Shown piece by piece: positions 17,407 through 25,899 of a stretch of 64,000 nucleotides of DNA. Location of the stretch: assembly GCA_900469445.1 (NCBI GenBank), contig UBXM01000004.1, positions 62,001 to 126,000 of the forward strand, read 5' to 3'. The first letter of the stretch is position 1. Each line of letters begins with the position of its first letter. The notes beneath the pieces are model-generated. The model ran no database searches. It was not told the origin of the DNA and saw only the letters and a program-made list of their open reading frames with translations. The DNA comes from Hyphomicrobiales bacterium (GTDB taxonomy: Bacteria > Pseudomonadota > Alphaproteobacteria > Rhizobiales > Rhizobiaceae). The position numbers and the translations under genes were made by a program.

Positions 17407-17440
17407 CGGGATCGGCTTGCGCCGATCCCGTTTCTTTTCG
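17407..17440 (+). terminator. Orphan rho-independent terminator
   Basis: A perfect 10-bp stem, CGGGATCGGC/GCCGATCCCG, with a TTGC loop followed by TTTCTTTTCG on the + strand. There is no + strand gene within 900 bp upstream, and the adjacent minus-strand gene cannot use it because its T run is on the wrong side. It may end an unannotated transcript. Confidence 0.75.
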
Positions 17441-17479
17441 TGTAGGCAGTACCGCCTGTAGGCTGTTCTTCCAGCGTCT

Positions 17480-17920
17480 TCAGTTGAACGTATGGACCCG
17501 AAGTTTCAGCTTACCGTCTGCCTGTTTCTCGAAAATATGGGTCGCGATCCCGGCCCAGGGCTGGTCTGCCCCCTTGGCGTCCTTGCCGTTTGCCGACCAT
17601 TTGGCGGTGCCGAACAGCAACTTGTCATCGCCTTGCGCCTCTATGAGTTCGAGTTTATGCCCTGTCACCCCCATGCCGAAAAGGCCGCCGAAGAATTTCT
17701 CCACTCCTTCGGGTCCCTTGATCACGTCATGGGTGGCAGGCAGGAAAACGGCCTCCTCCCCATAGAATGCAGCAATCGCCTTGGCATCACCCGCATTGAA
17801 AGCTTTGTCCCATGCCGCGTAGGCGGCTGTGACCTCATCGGCGGGATCAGCATTCGCGGGACTGACTGCCATGAGGCAGACGCACAGTAGCGCAAATATC
17901 GACGTCAGAAACCTGATCAT
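17480..17920 (-). CDS. Secreted SnoaL/DUF4440-type (NTF2-fold) protein
   Basis: 146 residues. The N-terminal signal peptide (MIRFLTSIFALLCVCLMAVS, cleavage near ANA-DP) directs it to the periplasm. The mature part is a single NTF2-like domain of the SgcJ/EcaC or DUF4440 group: AAWDKAFNAGDAKAIAAFYG at the N-terminal helix, then FLPATHDVIKGPEG. The fold hosts both enzymes and binding proteins, so the role is undetermined. The start at 17920 gives a clean signal peptide; the ATG at 17932 is an alternative. It is monocistronic. Confidence 0.82.
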   Translation of the reverse strand: MIRFLTSIFALLCVCLMAVSPANADPADEVTAAYAAWDKAFNAGDAKAIAAFYGEEAVFLPATHDVIKGPEGVEKFFGGLFGMGVTGHKLELIEAQGDDKLLFGTAKWSANGKDAKGADQPWAGIATHIFEKQADGKLKLRVHTFN

Positions 17921-18087
17921 GATTCCCTCCATTTCAATCTAACCGGAATGCATTTCCCGGTGCGCAACCTATTATACGCCCATGTTTAGAGGCTGTGAAT
18001 GCAAATCCCGTCGAGCGGCGCGGCATAGAAAGGGCACGGTCGTGGAACCTTCCTTTGCGGATTGGATAAGTGACCTGGCGTGATGAA

Positions 18088-18112
18088 GGAACATCTGAAG
18101 ATCTGTCGCATT
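18088..18112 (+). promoter_or_regulatory. EcfG-like promoter of the 52-aa gene
   Basis: GGAAC (18088-18092), 16 bp, CATT (18109-18112): one mismatch to GGAAC-N16/17-CGTT. It lies 22 bp before the ATG at 18135. Confidence 0.45.
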
Positions 18113-18134
18113 CCATCTGCGTAAGGAGATGCCG

Positions 18135-18293
18135 ATGAACCTTGTTAAGCCAGCGCCGCGATACACTCTGGAAGAACTTCAGGAAGCTTATGAGCTGAGC
18201 ATTCCGCAAGCCGCTCAAATCATGGATAAATTCGGCGGCGAAAAAGCCAGTACCGACAGATTTATGCGCCGTTGCGTTCGAAGGCGCGCATAG
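18135..18293 (+). CDS. Small cytosolic protein, 52 aa, function unknown
   Basis: A short gene with a strong AAGGAGAT Shine-Dalgarno 4 nt before the ATG. The product begins MNLVKPAPRYTLEELQEAYE and continues with LSIPQAAQIMDKFGG, ending in a basic RRCVRRRA tail. The LEELQEAYELSIPQAAQIM part looks like a helix-turn-helix-like pair of helices. I know similar short rhizobial proteins but no function. An EcfG-like promoter upstream, and stress genes right after it on the same strand, suggest membership of the general stress regulon. Confidence 0.72.
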   Translation: MNLVKPAPRYTLEELQEAYELSIPQAAQIMDKFGGEKASTDRFMRRCVRRRA

Positions 18294-18294
18294 C

Positions 18295-18319
18295 GGAACA
18301 TTCCCGCAGTTCACCGGTT
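18295..18319 (+). promoter_or_regulatory. EcfG-like promoter of the CsbD gene
   Basis: GGAAC (18295-18299), 16 bp, GGTT (18316-18319), one mismatch to the consensus. It is 36 bp upstream of the CsbD start. Confidence 0.5.
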
Positions 18320-18354
18320 TGTTCTCCAAGCGTACAACAAAAGGAGAAAGCGCC

Positions 18355-18558
18355 ATGGACTGGAACCGTGTTGAAGGTAACTGGAAGCAGGTGAAGGGCA
18401 AGGTCAAGGAGCAGTGGGGCAAGCTCACTGACGACGATCTTGACGTCATCGCCGGCAAGCGCGATCAGCTTGAAGGCAAAATCCAGGAGCGCTACGGTTA
18501 CGAAAAGGACCGCGCCACCAAGGACATCGACGACTGGTACGGCCGTCAGACCTGGTGA
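18355..18558 (+). CDS. CsbD family stress-response protein
   Basis: 67 residues, a full-length CsbD-like protein: MDWNRVEGNWKQVKGKVKEQ, WGKLTDDDLDVIAGKRDQLEG, and a C-terminal YGYEKDRATKDIDDWY. CsbD proteins are small, highly hydrophilic and among the most strongly induced general-stress proteins; the biochemical role is unknown. The start at 18355 has AAAGGAGA 8 nt upstream; the frame extends 12 codons further but into the promoter. A textbook terminator follows immediately. Confidence 0.95.
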   Translation: MDWNRVEGNWKQVKGKVKEQWGKLTDDDLDVIAGKRDQLEGKIQERYGYEKDRATKDIDDWYGRQTW

Positions 18559-18564
18559 ATATTG

Positions 18565-18591
18565 ACCCCGCTTCGGCGGGGTTTTTATTTT
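18565..18591 (+). terminator. Rho-independent terminator of the CsbD gene
   Basis: ACCCCGC-TTCG-GCGGGGT followed by TTTTATTTTG, beginning 6 bp after the CsbD stop. Confidence 0.95.
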
Positions 18592-18613
18592 GTCATAACT
18601 CTCTCGTTCCGCG

Positions 18614-18638
18614 GGAACCAAAGCATGTGGCGTACGTT
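18614..18638 (+). promoter_or_regulatory. EcfG-type promoter of the PRC-barrel gene
   Basis: GGAAC (18614-18618), exactly 16 bp, CGTT (18635-18638), a perfect match to the alphaproteobacterial general-stress sigma consensus, 52 bp before the start codon. Confidence 0.65.
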
Positions 18639-18689
18639 TTTCACCGCCACGAAAAACTCGTGGGATCAATTGCATACGAGGAAATACTC

Positions 18690-19166
18690 ATGAAGACGAT
18701 TATCGCCGCCGCCCTTGCTCTTGGCACGATGAGCACCGCTGTTCTTGCTCAGCAGCCGGCTGCTCCCGCAGCGACCGCGCCTGCAGCAACGGCTGCTTCC
18801 GGCGCCGATGCGACGATTGTCGGTCCAGGCATCACCATGGGCACGGCAGCAACGATGCCGCTCAAGACGGTAGAGATCAAGGACACCGACCTCGTCACTT
18901 CGAAGCTGGTCGGTTTGAACATCTACAACAAGGAAAACGAAGAAGTCGGCGAGATTTCTGACGTCGTTATCGGTAATGGCAAGTCTGTCATCGGCGTCAT
19001 TGCGAGCGTCGGCGGATTCCTTGGCATGGGTGCAAGCTACGTCGTGATCGATCCGGCTTCTATGGCACTTGCCGACGATAACGGCACCTGGAAGGCCTAT
19101 GTCGACACCAACAAGGACGACCTGTCGAAGGCTCCGAAGTTCGATTACGACAAGCTGAAGAAGTAA
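18690..19166 (+). CDS. Exported PRC-barrel domain protein
   Basis: 158 residues. A signal peptide (MKTIIAAALALGTMSTAVLA, cleaved near AQQ) is followed by an Ala/Pro-rich linker. One PRC-barrel domain starts near TSKLVGLNIYNKENEEVGEI and runs through DVVIGNGKSVIGVIASVGGF. Exported PRC-barrel proteins are abundant in rhizobia and often stress induced; their molecular role is unclear. The ATG at 18690 has GAGGAAA 7 nt upstream. A perfect EcfG promoter precedes it and a terminator follows, so it is monocistronic. Confidence 0.92.
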   Translation: MKTIIAAALALGTMSTAVLAQQPAAPAATAPAATAASGADATIVGPGITMGTAATMPLKTVEIKDTDLVTSKLVGLNIYNKENEEVGEISDVVIGNGKSVIGVIASVGGFLGMGASYVVIDPASMALADDNGTWKAYVDTNKDDLSKAPKFDYDKLKK

Positions 19167-19224
19167 TCATCGCGCTCTGCCGGCGACCACGGATGTAATG
19201 GCGCTTGGTTAAGTTCGAGAAGAA

Positions 19225-19260
19225 GGTCGGTGCGAGCAATCGCTCCGGCCTTTTTGTTTT
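19225..19260 (+). terminator. Rho-independent terminator of the PRC-barrel gene
   Basis: GGTCGGTGCGA-GCAA-TCGCTCCGGCC, an 11-bp stem with one mismatch and one G-T pair, followed by TTTTTGTTTTT. Confidence 0.85.
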
Positions 19261-19427
19261 TGATCGTCGAAGTGAAATGGTTGCTAAAAACAACATGGTT
19301 GCATGCACCTGAAGTGACATGCGTCGCCGAGCGTGAAACCAGCGAGGCCGCGTTAGCATCACCGGCAACCTTGCCAGTTATGGCAATTGGCGAAAAATCC
19401 GCGTAATCGATTGATTATACTGGTATA

Positions 19428-19517
19428 TGGCGGAAGAGGTGGGATTCGAACCCACGGTACGGTTCCCCGCACGACGGTTTTCAAGACCGTTGCCTTAAAC
19501 CACTCGGCCACTCTTCC
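19428..19517 (-). tRNA. tRNA-Ser (anticodon UGA)
   Basis: 90 nt including an encoded CCA. On the minus strand the acceptor stem is GGAAGAG/CTCTTCC with discriminator G. The D arm is TGGCCGAGTGG, the anticodon loop is CTTGAAA giving UGA, the variable arm is long as expected for serine, and the T arm is GTGGGTTCGAATCCCAC. It reads UCA and UCG-type serine codons by wobble. It is isolated, between the PRC-barrel gene and rlpA. Confidence 0.97.
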
Positions 19518-19920
19518 GAACCGTTGCGCTTTATCGTCCCTTGCGCGTTCCGTCAACGGCGGTCGCAACGGGATCGGACCGGGAAGACCTGTTGCTGCAT
19601 CCTCTTCAAGGGGAGGTCGGGCTTTCCGGAGCTGATTCTTAATGTGCTCGACTGGGCGCTTAAGTTAAATATCAGTATAAATCCCGGCCTGTTCTGTATT
19701 GAAACAGAAGTAAATTTCACTAAATTTACCATTCATTAACCATAGGCATCTGAATTTTAACCATTCCACAGATTTTGTTCGCATTTCCGCCAAGAACAAA
19801 GCAAAACCTGTTCAATAATGGGCCTGAGTGATTTCGCCGGGCTGGGGTGATGGTTGCGAATGGGACGGGGCAATTGGCTTCGCATCATATCCGCACAGTA
19901 CGATATAGGACGGACGAGTT
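19518..19920. other. AT-rich upstream region of rlpA, no gene
   Basis: 403 bp without a convincing ORF. The middle (about 19660-19800) is clearly more AT-rich than its surroundings and holds two direct TTAACCAT motifs. No RNA gene was recognised. Confidence 0.6.
19736..19764 (+). promoter_or_regulatory. Two CtrA-like TTAACCAT half-sites upstream of rlpA
   Basis: TTAACCAT at 19736-19743 and again at 19757-19764, in the same orientation and 21 bp apart (two helical turns). The octamer is the CtrA half-site of alphaproteobacteria. The rlpA start is about 157 bp downstream. Confidence 0.4.
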
Positions 19921-21036
19921 TTGAGTTTGAGTGGCGGCAAACTTTCCCTCTGGTCGAAATGGCTGGGGATCAGCGTAATGTGCGCGACGATGGCATCCTG
20001 TGCCTCGACCAAAGTGGCTGAAGCCCCGAAGAAGAAGAGCCAAAGCAAGGAATATTTCGCTGAGTCGGAATATGGTGTGAAGGCCAGTCCGCGGGTTGTC
20101 GGCGATGGCAAGCGGGTTCCGAAGGGTGGTGGCCGGTTCATGGTCGGTCAGCCTTACGAGATCAAAGGCAAGACCTATGTGCCCAAGGAAGACCCGGACT
20201 ATAACAAGTCGGGCCTCGCATCGTGGTACGGTTCGGCGTTCCACGGCCGTCTGACGGCCAATGGCGAAGTTTATGACAGCTCGCATCTCTCCGCCGCACA
20301 TCCGACTTTCCCGCTGCCGAGCTATGCACGCGTGACCAATCTCGATACCGGCTCTTCGGTCGTCGTTCGCGTCAACGATCGCGGCCCTTATCACGCCGGC
20401 CGCATTATCGACGTTTCGGACAAGACTGCCGAGATGATCGACATCAAGCAGTCCGGGACGGGCCGCGTGAACGTGCAGTATATGGGCCGTGCCCGCATGG
20501 ATGGAGAGGACATGCCGTTCCTGATGGCGTCCTACGTTCGCAAGGGCGATCGCCTGCCGTCGTTCAATCCTGGCGGCCAGATCGCCAGCGGCGTGATGGT
20601 TGCGTCTAACCAGCCGCTCGGCGATCAGCTGCAGAGCTATGGCTCGGCAGTGCCGGCGACCGCCTATGCCGGACGTACGCCAAGCGCATCCCAGGCAAAG
20701 CGCCCGGCCGCCCGTCAGTTCGAGCAGCAGACGGCGCAGATGGCTTCCGTCGCCCGTGCTGCTCCGGTTCCGGTCGAACGCAAGGTTGCTCCGGCCGCCC
20801 GGCCGGTCCAGCAGGAGCGCGTTGTCGCTTCCACCTATTCGCCGGCACCGCAGCCCAAGGCACAGCCTGTACAGCGTGTTCAGCAGGCACAGCAGATCAA
20901 GCCGCGCGCCCAGCAGCCGGTTCAGGTGCAGACGACCGAAACCGCCTATGCCGCCGAGCCGTCGCAGGGCAAGGTTACGCGCGTGATGTTCGGCAATATG
21001 CTGCTGGAACCGCCGAAGCCCGGCCAGAAATACTGA
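19921..21036 (+). CDS. rlpA: RlpA-like septal ring lipoprotein
   Basis: 371 residues. A lipoprotein signal ends in the lipobox MASC (Cys near 27). The double-psi beta-barrel domain spans about residues 95-185: GLASWYGSAFHGRLTANGE, LPSYARVTNLDTGSSVVVRV, then the NDRGPYHAGRIIDVS motif with the catalytic-type Asp/His pattern of RlpA lytic transglycosylases. The C-terminal half is Ala/Pro/Gln-rich and low in complexity; no SPOR domain is recognised, although many RlpA proteins have one. It probably acts on septal peptidoglycan from the outer membrane. The TTG start is the best available in frame. The gene has its own terminator. Confidence 0.9.
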   Translation: MSLSGGKLSLWSKWLGISVMCATMASCASTKVAEAPKKKSQSKEYFAESEYGVKASPRVVGDGKRVPKGGGRFMVGQPYEIKGKTYVPKEDPDYNKSGLASWYGSAFHGRLTANGEVYDSSHLSAAHPTFPLPSYARVTNLDTGSSVVVRVNDRGPYHAGRIIDVSDKTAEMIDIKQSGTGRVNVQYMGRARMDGEDMPFLMASYVRKGDRLPSFNPGGQIASGVMVASNQPLGDQLQSYGSAVPATAYAGRTPSASQAKRPAARQFEQQTAQMASVARAAPVPVERKVAPAARPVQQERVVASTYSPAPQPKAQPVQRVQQAQQIKPRAQQPVQVQTTETAYAAEPSQGKVTRVMFGNMLLEPPKPGQKY

Positions 21037-21074
21037 TACCGGTCGTGGCCGGGTTCTCGACAAGATACTGACTT

Positions 21075-21121
21075 CACATCACCCCGAAAGCCCGAAAAGG
21101 TTTTTGGGGTGATGTGTTTTT
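21075..21121 (+). terminator. Rho-independent terminator of rlpA
   Basis: CACATCACCCC (21075-21085) pairs with GGGGTGATGTG (21106-21116), followed by TTTTT. The loop can form a small inner CCC/GG pairing. Confidence 0.85.
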
Positions 21122-21170
21122 GTGACGTGCCATCGCGTTCTTTATCCAGCATAAACGGCTGCGTGGCACC

Positions 21171-22370
21171 ATGAGCATGAATCGGACTGACTGCGGGGGA
21201 ATGATGCGAGGTTTTCTGCTTTTAGGATTTGCGCTGGCTGCAACCTTGCTGCACCCGGCGGAGATTGTGTTCGCGCAGGAGGCCCAGCCGGCATTCTCGA
21301 CCAAGGCGAAGCAGGCCTATCTTGTCGAGGAAGCAACCGGCACGGTGCTTCTGGCGATCAACGAGAACCAGTCCTTCCCGGCCGCCTCGCTGGCCAAGCT
21401 GATGACGATGGAAGTCGTCTTCGATGCCTTGAAAAGCGGCGCGATTTCGCCCGAAACGCTTTATCCGGTGAGCGAATATGCCTGGCGCACGGGCGGCGCA
21501 CCTTCCGGTACGACGACGATGTTTGCCGCTTTGAAATCGCAGGTGCCGGTTGGCGACCTGATGCGTGGCGTGATCATCCAGAACGCCAATGATGCCTGCA
21601 TCATTCTGGCGGAAGGGGTTGCCCGTTCCGAGGGAGAATTTGCGGCGCGGATGACGGCGAGGGCCAAGGATATCGGCCTTGCGCGGTCCACATTCGGCAA
21701 TGCCACCGGTCTGCCCTATGCGGAAAGCTGGACCACGGCGCATGATCTCGTGACGCTTTCGCGGCATCTCTATCGCAGCTATCCGGACCATTATCCGCTT
21801 TACGCGCAGCCGGATTTCGAGTGGAACAAGATCTTTCAGCGCAACAAGAACCCGCTTCTGTCGCTCAATATGGGTGTCGACGGGCTGGGCGCCGGTTTTG
21901 CCGAAGGAACGGGGTATGCGCTCGCAGCGTCCGTCGCGCGGGACAATACGCGCCTCTTTCTTGCGCTCGGCGGCCTTGCCACCGACAAGGAGCGGTCCGA
22001 GGAAGCCAAGCGTATCCTCGAATGGGGACTGTCGTCCTTCGAGACCCGCGTCGTTCTGAAGGCCGGGGAGGTGATCGGGCAGGCGAGTGTCTACGGTGGC
22101 GTGGAAAGCCGGGTCGATCTCGTCACCCGCGAGCCCGTCGATATTTTCGTGCCGAAGAGCAATCCGGAACGGCTGTCCGGCCGGATCGTCTATAACTGGC
22201 CGCTCCGCGCGCCGGTTGCCGAAGGCCGAGAGATCGCAACGTTGAGGATTTCATCGGGCGACAGGGTGATCCGTGAAATCCCGCTTCAGGCTGCAGCCTC
22301 GGTCGAAGTCGGGGGCTTGAGGGCGCAGGCGAGCGATGCTCTCATGGAGCTGATGTTCTTCTGGCTTTGA
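21171..22370 (+). CDS. DacA-like D-alanyl-D-alanine carboxypeptidase family protein with altered active-site motifs
   Basis: 399 residues with an N-terminal signal peptide (hydrophobic core [14 protein letters not shown], cleavage near AQA). Peptidase S11 domain: the SxxK motif is SLAK (73-76), but the SxN position reads NAN (138-140) and the KTG position reads GAG (240-242). A C-terminal beta-sandwich domain of the PBP5 C type follows (residues about 280-380). Canonical DacA/DacC/DacF enzymes trim the terminal D-Ala from peptidoglycan pentapeptides. Loss of two of three motifs suggests altered or lost activity. The start is ambiguous (ATG at 21171, 21201 or 21204). It lies 10 nt before the longest tmk frame. 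Confidence 0.85.
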   Translation: MSMNRTDCGGMMRGFLLLGFALAATLLHPAEIVFAQEAQPAFSTKAKQAYLVEEATGTVLLAINENQSFPAASLAKLMTMEVVFDALKSGAISPETLYPVSEYAWRTGGAPSGTTTMFAALKSQVPVGDLMRGVIIQNANDACIILAEGVARSEGEFAARMTARAKDIGLARSTFGNATGLPYAESWTTAHDLVTLSRHLYRSYPDHYPLYAQPDFEWNKIFQRNKNPLLSLNMGVDGLGAGFAEGTGYALAASVARDNTRLFLALGGLATDKERSEEAKRILEWGLSSFETRVVLKAGEVIGQASVYGGVESRVDLVTREPVDIFVPKSNPERLSGRIVYNWPLRAPVAEGREIATLRISSGDRVIREIPLQAAASVEVGGLRAQASDALMELMFFWL

Positions 22371-22458
22371 GCCACCGCTCATGCATGGCGAAATTCGTTC
22401 CGAATTTGCGGCCGATGCGTTATATGCCGATCAGACAGAGGCAGGTTCAAAGACACGC

Positions 22459-23124
22459 GTGACAGATCGTTCGGGCATATTCATCACCTTCGAAGGCGGC
22501 GAGGGGGTCGGTAAATCGACCCAGATTCGCCGGTTGGCCGACCTTCTGCGCCGTGCCGGTCATGATGTGCTGGTGACGCGCGAACCGGGCGGATCGCCGG
22601 GCGCGGAAGCCGTTCGCCATGTTCTTCTGAGCGGTGCTGCCGAGACATTCGGCGTGCGCATGGAAGCGATCCTGTTTGCCGCCGCGCGCAACGATCATGT
22701 CGAAGAGGTCATTCGTCCGGCACTCGAAACGGGTGCCGTCGTGCTTTGCGATCGATTCGTCGATTCGTCGCGCGTCTATCAGGGCGTCACCGGAAATCTC
22801 GAGCCGGGCTTCATCGAGGCTCTGCAGCGCATCGCCACCAATGGGGTCATGCCCGATCTGACCTTCATTCTCGATCTTCCCGCAGAGACAGGTCTTGCCC
22901 GTGCACGCCACCGCGGCGGCGACGATGCGCCGGATCGTTTCGAGAAGGAAGAGGTCGATACACACGAAAAGCGGCGTCAGGCCTATCTCGATATCGCTGT
23001 GGCAGAACCGCGGCGCTGCAGGGTGGTCGATGCCGGCCGGCCGGAAGACGAGATAGCCGACGAGATCTTCATGCTGGTGGAGACAACGACCGAGGATGCC
23101 GTCGCCACGGAGCAGGTCTCGTGA
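22459..23124 (+). CDS. tmk: Thymidylate kinase
   Basis: 221 residues from the GTG at 22459. It phosphorylates dTMP to dTDP. The P-loop is [11 protein letters not shown] near residues 11-21. The DR(Y/F) motif is [13 protein letters not shown], and the TREPGG substrate motif is present ([10 protein letters not shown]). The frame stays open upstream to an ATG at 22381, but the extra 26 residues are atypical and would overlap the normal N-terminus. The stop overlaps the holB start (GTGA), so tmk and holB are translationally coupled, the usual alphaproteobacterial order dac-tmk-holB. Confidence 0.95.
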   Translation: MTDRSGIFITFEGGEGVGKSTQIRRLADLLRRAGHDVLVTREPGGSPGAEAVRHVLLSGAAETFGVRMEAILFAAARNDHVEEVIRPALETGAVVLCDRFVDSSRVYQGVTGNLEPGFIEALQRIATNGVMPDLTFILDLPAETGLARARHRGGDDAPDRFEKEEVDTHEKRRQAYLDIAVAEPRRCRVVDAGRPEDEIADEIFMLVETTTEDAVATEQVS

Positions 23125-24152
23125 GCGATACGGCAGCCAATGTACTGGATGGAGCCGTTCACCCGGCTGCGAATACGCAGCTTTTCGGGCATGTCGACGC
23201 GCAGGAGTTTCTGGCGCGCAGCTATCGCACCGGCAAATCGCATCATGCGATCCTGATCGAGGGACCGGAAGGGATCGGCAAGGCGACGCTTGCGTTTCGC
23301 TTCGCCAACTACGTGCTTTCCAATCAGGAGCCGGGTCTCGCACCGGTGACAATTCCTGATCCCGATCCCTCGACGCCGATCAGCCGACAGATCCTGTCAG
23401 GCGCTTCCCACAACCTTCTGCACCTGGCGCGGCCGGTGGACGACAAGACCGGCAAGGTCAAAAGCGCCATCACCGTCGACGAGGTGAGGCGGGCAGGGCG
23501 CTTCTTTTCCCAGACCTCGGGTACGGGCAACCGGCGCATCGTCATCATCGATCCCGCCGACGACCTGAACCGGAACGCCGCCAATGCGATCCTGAAAATC
23601 CTCGAGGAGCCGCCGCGCGGCGCGATGTTCCTCGTTCTGTCGCATGCGCCGGGCAAACTTCTGCCGACCATCCGTTCCCGCTGCCAGACGCTCAGACTGT
23701 CACCGCTTGGCGACGATGAGCTGACGCAGGCGCTGGCGGCGCTCGGGCAATCGCTCGATGGCGGCAAGACGGAGGAAGCGGTGCGGTCGCTTGCCAAGGG
23801 CAGCGTCTCGCGCGCGTTGAAGCTGAAGAACTATGGCGGGCTGGATATCATCGCCGCCTTCGACGAGATCGTCACCGGGGAGGGACCTTCCGCACGCAAG
23901 GCCATGCACCGGCTGGCGGATGTGCTGTCCGGCAAGGATAGCGAGGTGATCTTCACCTTCTTTCTTGAACACCTGAGCGAATATCTGGTGGAGCAGGCCC
24001 GCAGCGCCGCCTTGCAGGGGCAGTTGGCGATTGCCGACAGACGGGCAAAGCTGGTCAGCGAGATCGTCGAGAAGATCACGGTGTCGACTGCTTACAACCT
24101 CGATAAAAAGCAGACGCTGCTGTCGATCCTTGAAGCGGCCAAGGCTGCCTAG
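23121..24152 (+). CDS. holB: DNA polymerase III subunit delta'
   Basis: 343 residues from the GTG that overlaps the tmk stop. It is an AAA+ clamp-loader subunit. The P-loop-like [20 protein letters not shown] is near residue 45, and the sensor/arginine-finger region [20 protein letters not shown] leads into TIRSRCQTL, the SRC motif of clamp loaders. The zinc-binding cysteines of E. coli delta' are not evident between the P-loop and the Walker B-like [10 protein letters not shown]. The longer frame running back into tmk is spurious. It works with HolA and DnaX in loading the beta clamp. Confidence 0.95.
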   Translation: MSDTAANVLDGAVHPAANTQLFGHVDAQEFLARSYRTGKSHHAILIEGPEGIGKATLAFRFANYVLSNQEPGLAPVTIPDPDPSTPISRQILSGASHNLLHLARPVDDKTGKVKSAITVDEVRRAGRFFSQTSGTGNRRIVIIDPADDLNRNAANAILKILEEPPRGAMFLVLSHAPGKLLPTIRSRCQTLRLSPLGDDELTQALAALGQSLDGGKTEEAVRSLAKGSVSRALKLKNYGGLDIIAAFDEIVTGEGPSARKAMHRLADVLSGKDSEVIFTFFLEHLSEYLVEQARSAALQGQLAIADRRAKLVSEIVEKITVSTAYNLDKKQTLLSILEAAKAA

Positions 24153-24268
24153 CTATTGGCCTTAAAGGACTTCCATCAGGAAGTTTGGGTTTCGCATCAG
24201 CGCAACATGCGCTAAGAGCGGCATGAACCGCGCCGCAGTGCCGCGAAAACCAAGTTTCCGAGTGTTCC

Positions 24269-25825
24269 ATGTCCGACAAGACGCCTTTTTACATCACCAC
24301 CGCGATTTCCTATCCGAACGGCAAGCCGCATATCGGCCATGCCTACGAACTGATCGCGACCGATGCCATGGCGCGCTTCCAGCGCCTTGACGGTAAGGAT
24401 GTTTTCTTCCTGACCGGCACAGACGAACACGGCCAGAAGATGCAGCAGACGGCGCGCAACGAGGGCATCACGCCCGACGCGCTCGCCGAGCGCAATTCCG
24501 GTGAATTCCTCGCCATGGGCAAGCTGCTCAACGCGTCGAACGACGATTTCATCCGCACTACCGAACCGCGCCACCACGAGGCAAGCCAGGCGATCTGGAA
24601 CCGCATGGCGGATGCCGGCGATATCTACAAGGATACCTATGCCGGCTGGTATTCCGTGCGCGACGAGGCGTTTTATGCCGAAGACGAAACGGAAGTCCGC
24701 GACGGCGTGCGGTATGGCGGGCAGGGGACGCCGGTCGAGTGGGTCGAGGAATCGAGCTACTTCTTCAAGCTTTCGGCCTATCAGGACCGGTTGCTGAAGC
24801 TTTATGAAGAGAACCCGGACTTCATCGGCCCGGCCGAGCGCCGCAACGAGGTGATCTCCTTCGTCAAATCCGGCCTGAAGGATCTCTCCGTTTCGCGCAC
24901 GACCTTCGACTGGGGTATCAAGGTGCCGAACGATCCGGCGCATGTCATGTATGTCTGGGTCGACGCGCTGACCAATTACCTGACGGCGACCGGTTACCTT
25001 ACCGATCCGCAGGGTCCGCGGGCGAAATACTGGCCGGCCGACGTGCATATCATCGGCAAGGACATCATTCGTTTCCACGCCGTCTACTGGCCGGCCTTCC
25101 TGATGTCGGCCAACCTGCCGCTGCCCAAGCGCGTTTATGCGCATGGCTTCGTGCTGGCCAAGGGCGGCGAGAAAATGTCGAAGTCGCTCGGCAACGTGCT
25201 CGATCCGTTCGAGCTGATCGAGCATTTCGGCCTCGATGCGATCCGCTATTACCTGATGCGCGAAATCTCCTTCGGTCAGGACGGCCATTGCAGCGAAGAA
25301 GCGATCGGCATCCGTATCAATGCCGACCTTGCCAATGGTATCGGCAATCTCGCCAGCCGTTCGCTGTCGATGATCGTCAAGAATTGCGATGGCCAGGTTC
25401 CGACGCCGGGTGCGCTCAACGATGCCGACCGTGCGATGCTGGCCTCGGCCGATGCGATGATCGCCATCTGCCGCGAGGAAATGGGCAAGCAGATGATCCA
25501 TAAGGCGCTGGCGGCGATCATTGCCGTCGTTTCCGAAACGGATCGTTATTTCGCCGGCGAACAGCCCTGGGCACTGAAGAAGACCGATCCGGAACGGATG
25601 GGCACGGTTCTTTACGTCACGGCGGAAGTCGTGCGCCAGATCGCCATCCTGCTGCAGCCGTTCATGCCGGAATCCTCCACCAAGCTGCTTGATCTCGTTG
25701 CGGCTTCTGCTGACGCACGCGATTTCGCAGCTCTCGGCGAGGCAGGCCGCCTGAAGCCGGGCACGGTGCTGGAAGCCCCTACACCGGTCTTCCCGCGTTA
25801 TGTCGCGCCTGAGCCGACTGCCTGA
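24269..25825 (+). CDS. metG: Methionine-tRNA ligase
   Basis: 518 residues of the short MetRS type. The HIGH motif is [12 protein letters not shown] (residues about 15-26). TGTDEHGQK is near residue 50, and KMSKS is in [14 protein letters not shown] near residue 300. The connective peptide has no CxxC pair, so this is a zinc-free MetRS, and the C-terminal tRNA-binding (Trbp111-like) domain is absent. It charges initiator and elongator tRNA-Met. It lies 116 bp after holB and may have its own promoter. Confidence 0.97.
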   Translation: MSDKTPFYITTAISYPNGKPHIGHAYELIATDAMARFQRLDGKDVFFLTGTDEHGQKMQQTARNEGITPDALAERNSGEFLAMGKLLNASNDDFIRTTEPRHHEASQAIWNRMADAGDIYKDTYAGWYSVRDEAFYAEDETEVRDGVRYGGQGTPVEWVEESSYFFKLSAYQDRLLKLYEENPDFIGPAERRNEVISFVKSGLKDLSVSRTTFDWGIKVPNDPAHVMYVWVDALTNYLTATGYLTDPQGPRAKYWPADVHIIGKDIIRFHAVYWPAFLMSANLPLPKRVYAHGFVLAKGGEKMSKSLGNVLDPFELIEHFGLDAIRYYLMREISFGQDGHCSEEAIGIRINADLANGIGNLASRSLSMIVKNCDGQVPTPGALNDADRAMLASADAMIAICREEMGKQMIHKALAAIIAVVSETDRYFAGEQPWALKKTDPERMGTVLYVTAEVVRQIAILLQPFMPESSTKLLDLVAASADARDFAALGEAGRLKPGTVLEAPTPVFPRYVAPEPTA

Positions 25826-25836
25826 GAAAGGTGAAA

Positions 25837-25862
25837 ACGGCCCGGACTATCTTCCGGGCCGT
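25837..25862 (+). terminator. GC-rich hairpin after metG
   Basis: ACGGCCCGGA/TCCGGGCCGT, a 10-bp perfect stem with a 6-nt loop, 12 bp past the metG stop. No T tract follows, so termination may be incomplete and allow read-through into tatD. Confidence 0.6.
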
Positions 25863-25899
25863 TGCGCATTATTGAAGTCAAGGTTTGAATAACGTGTCC

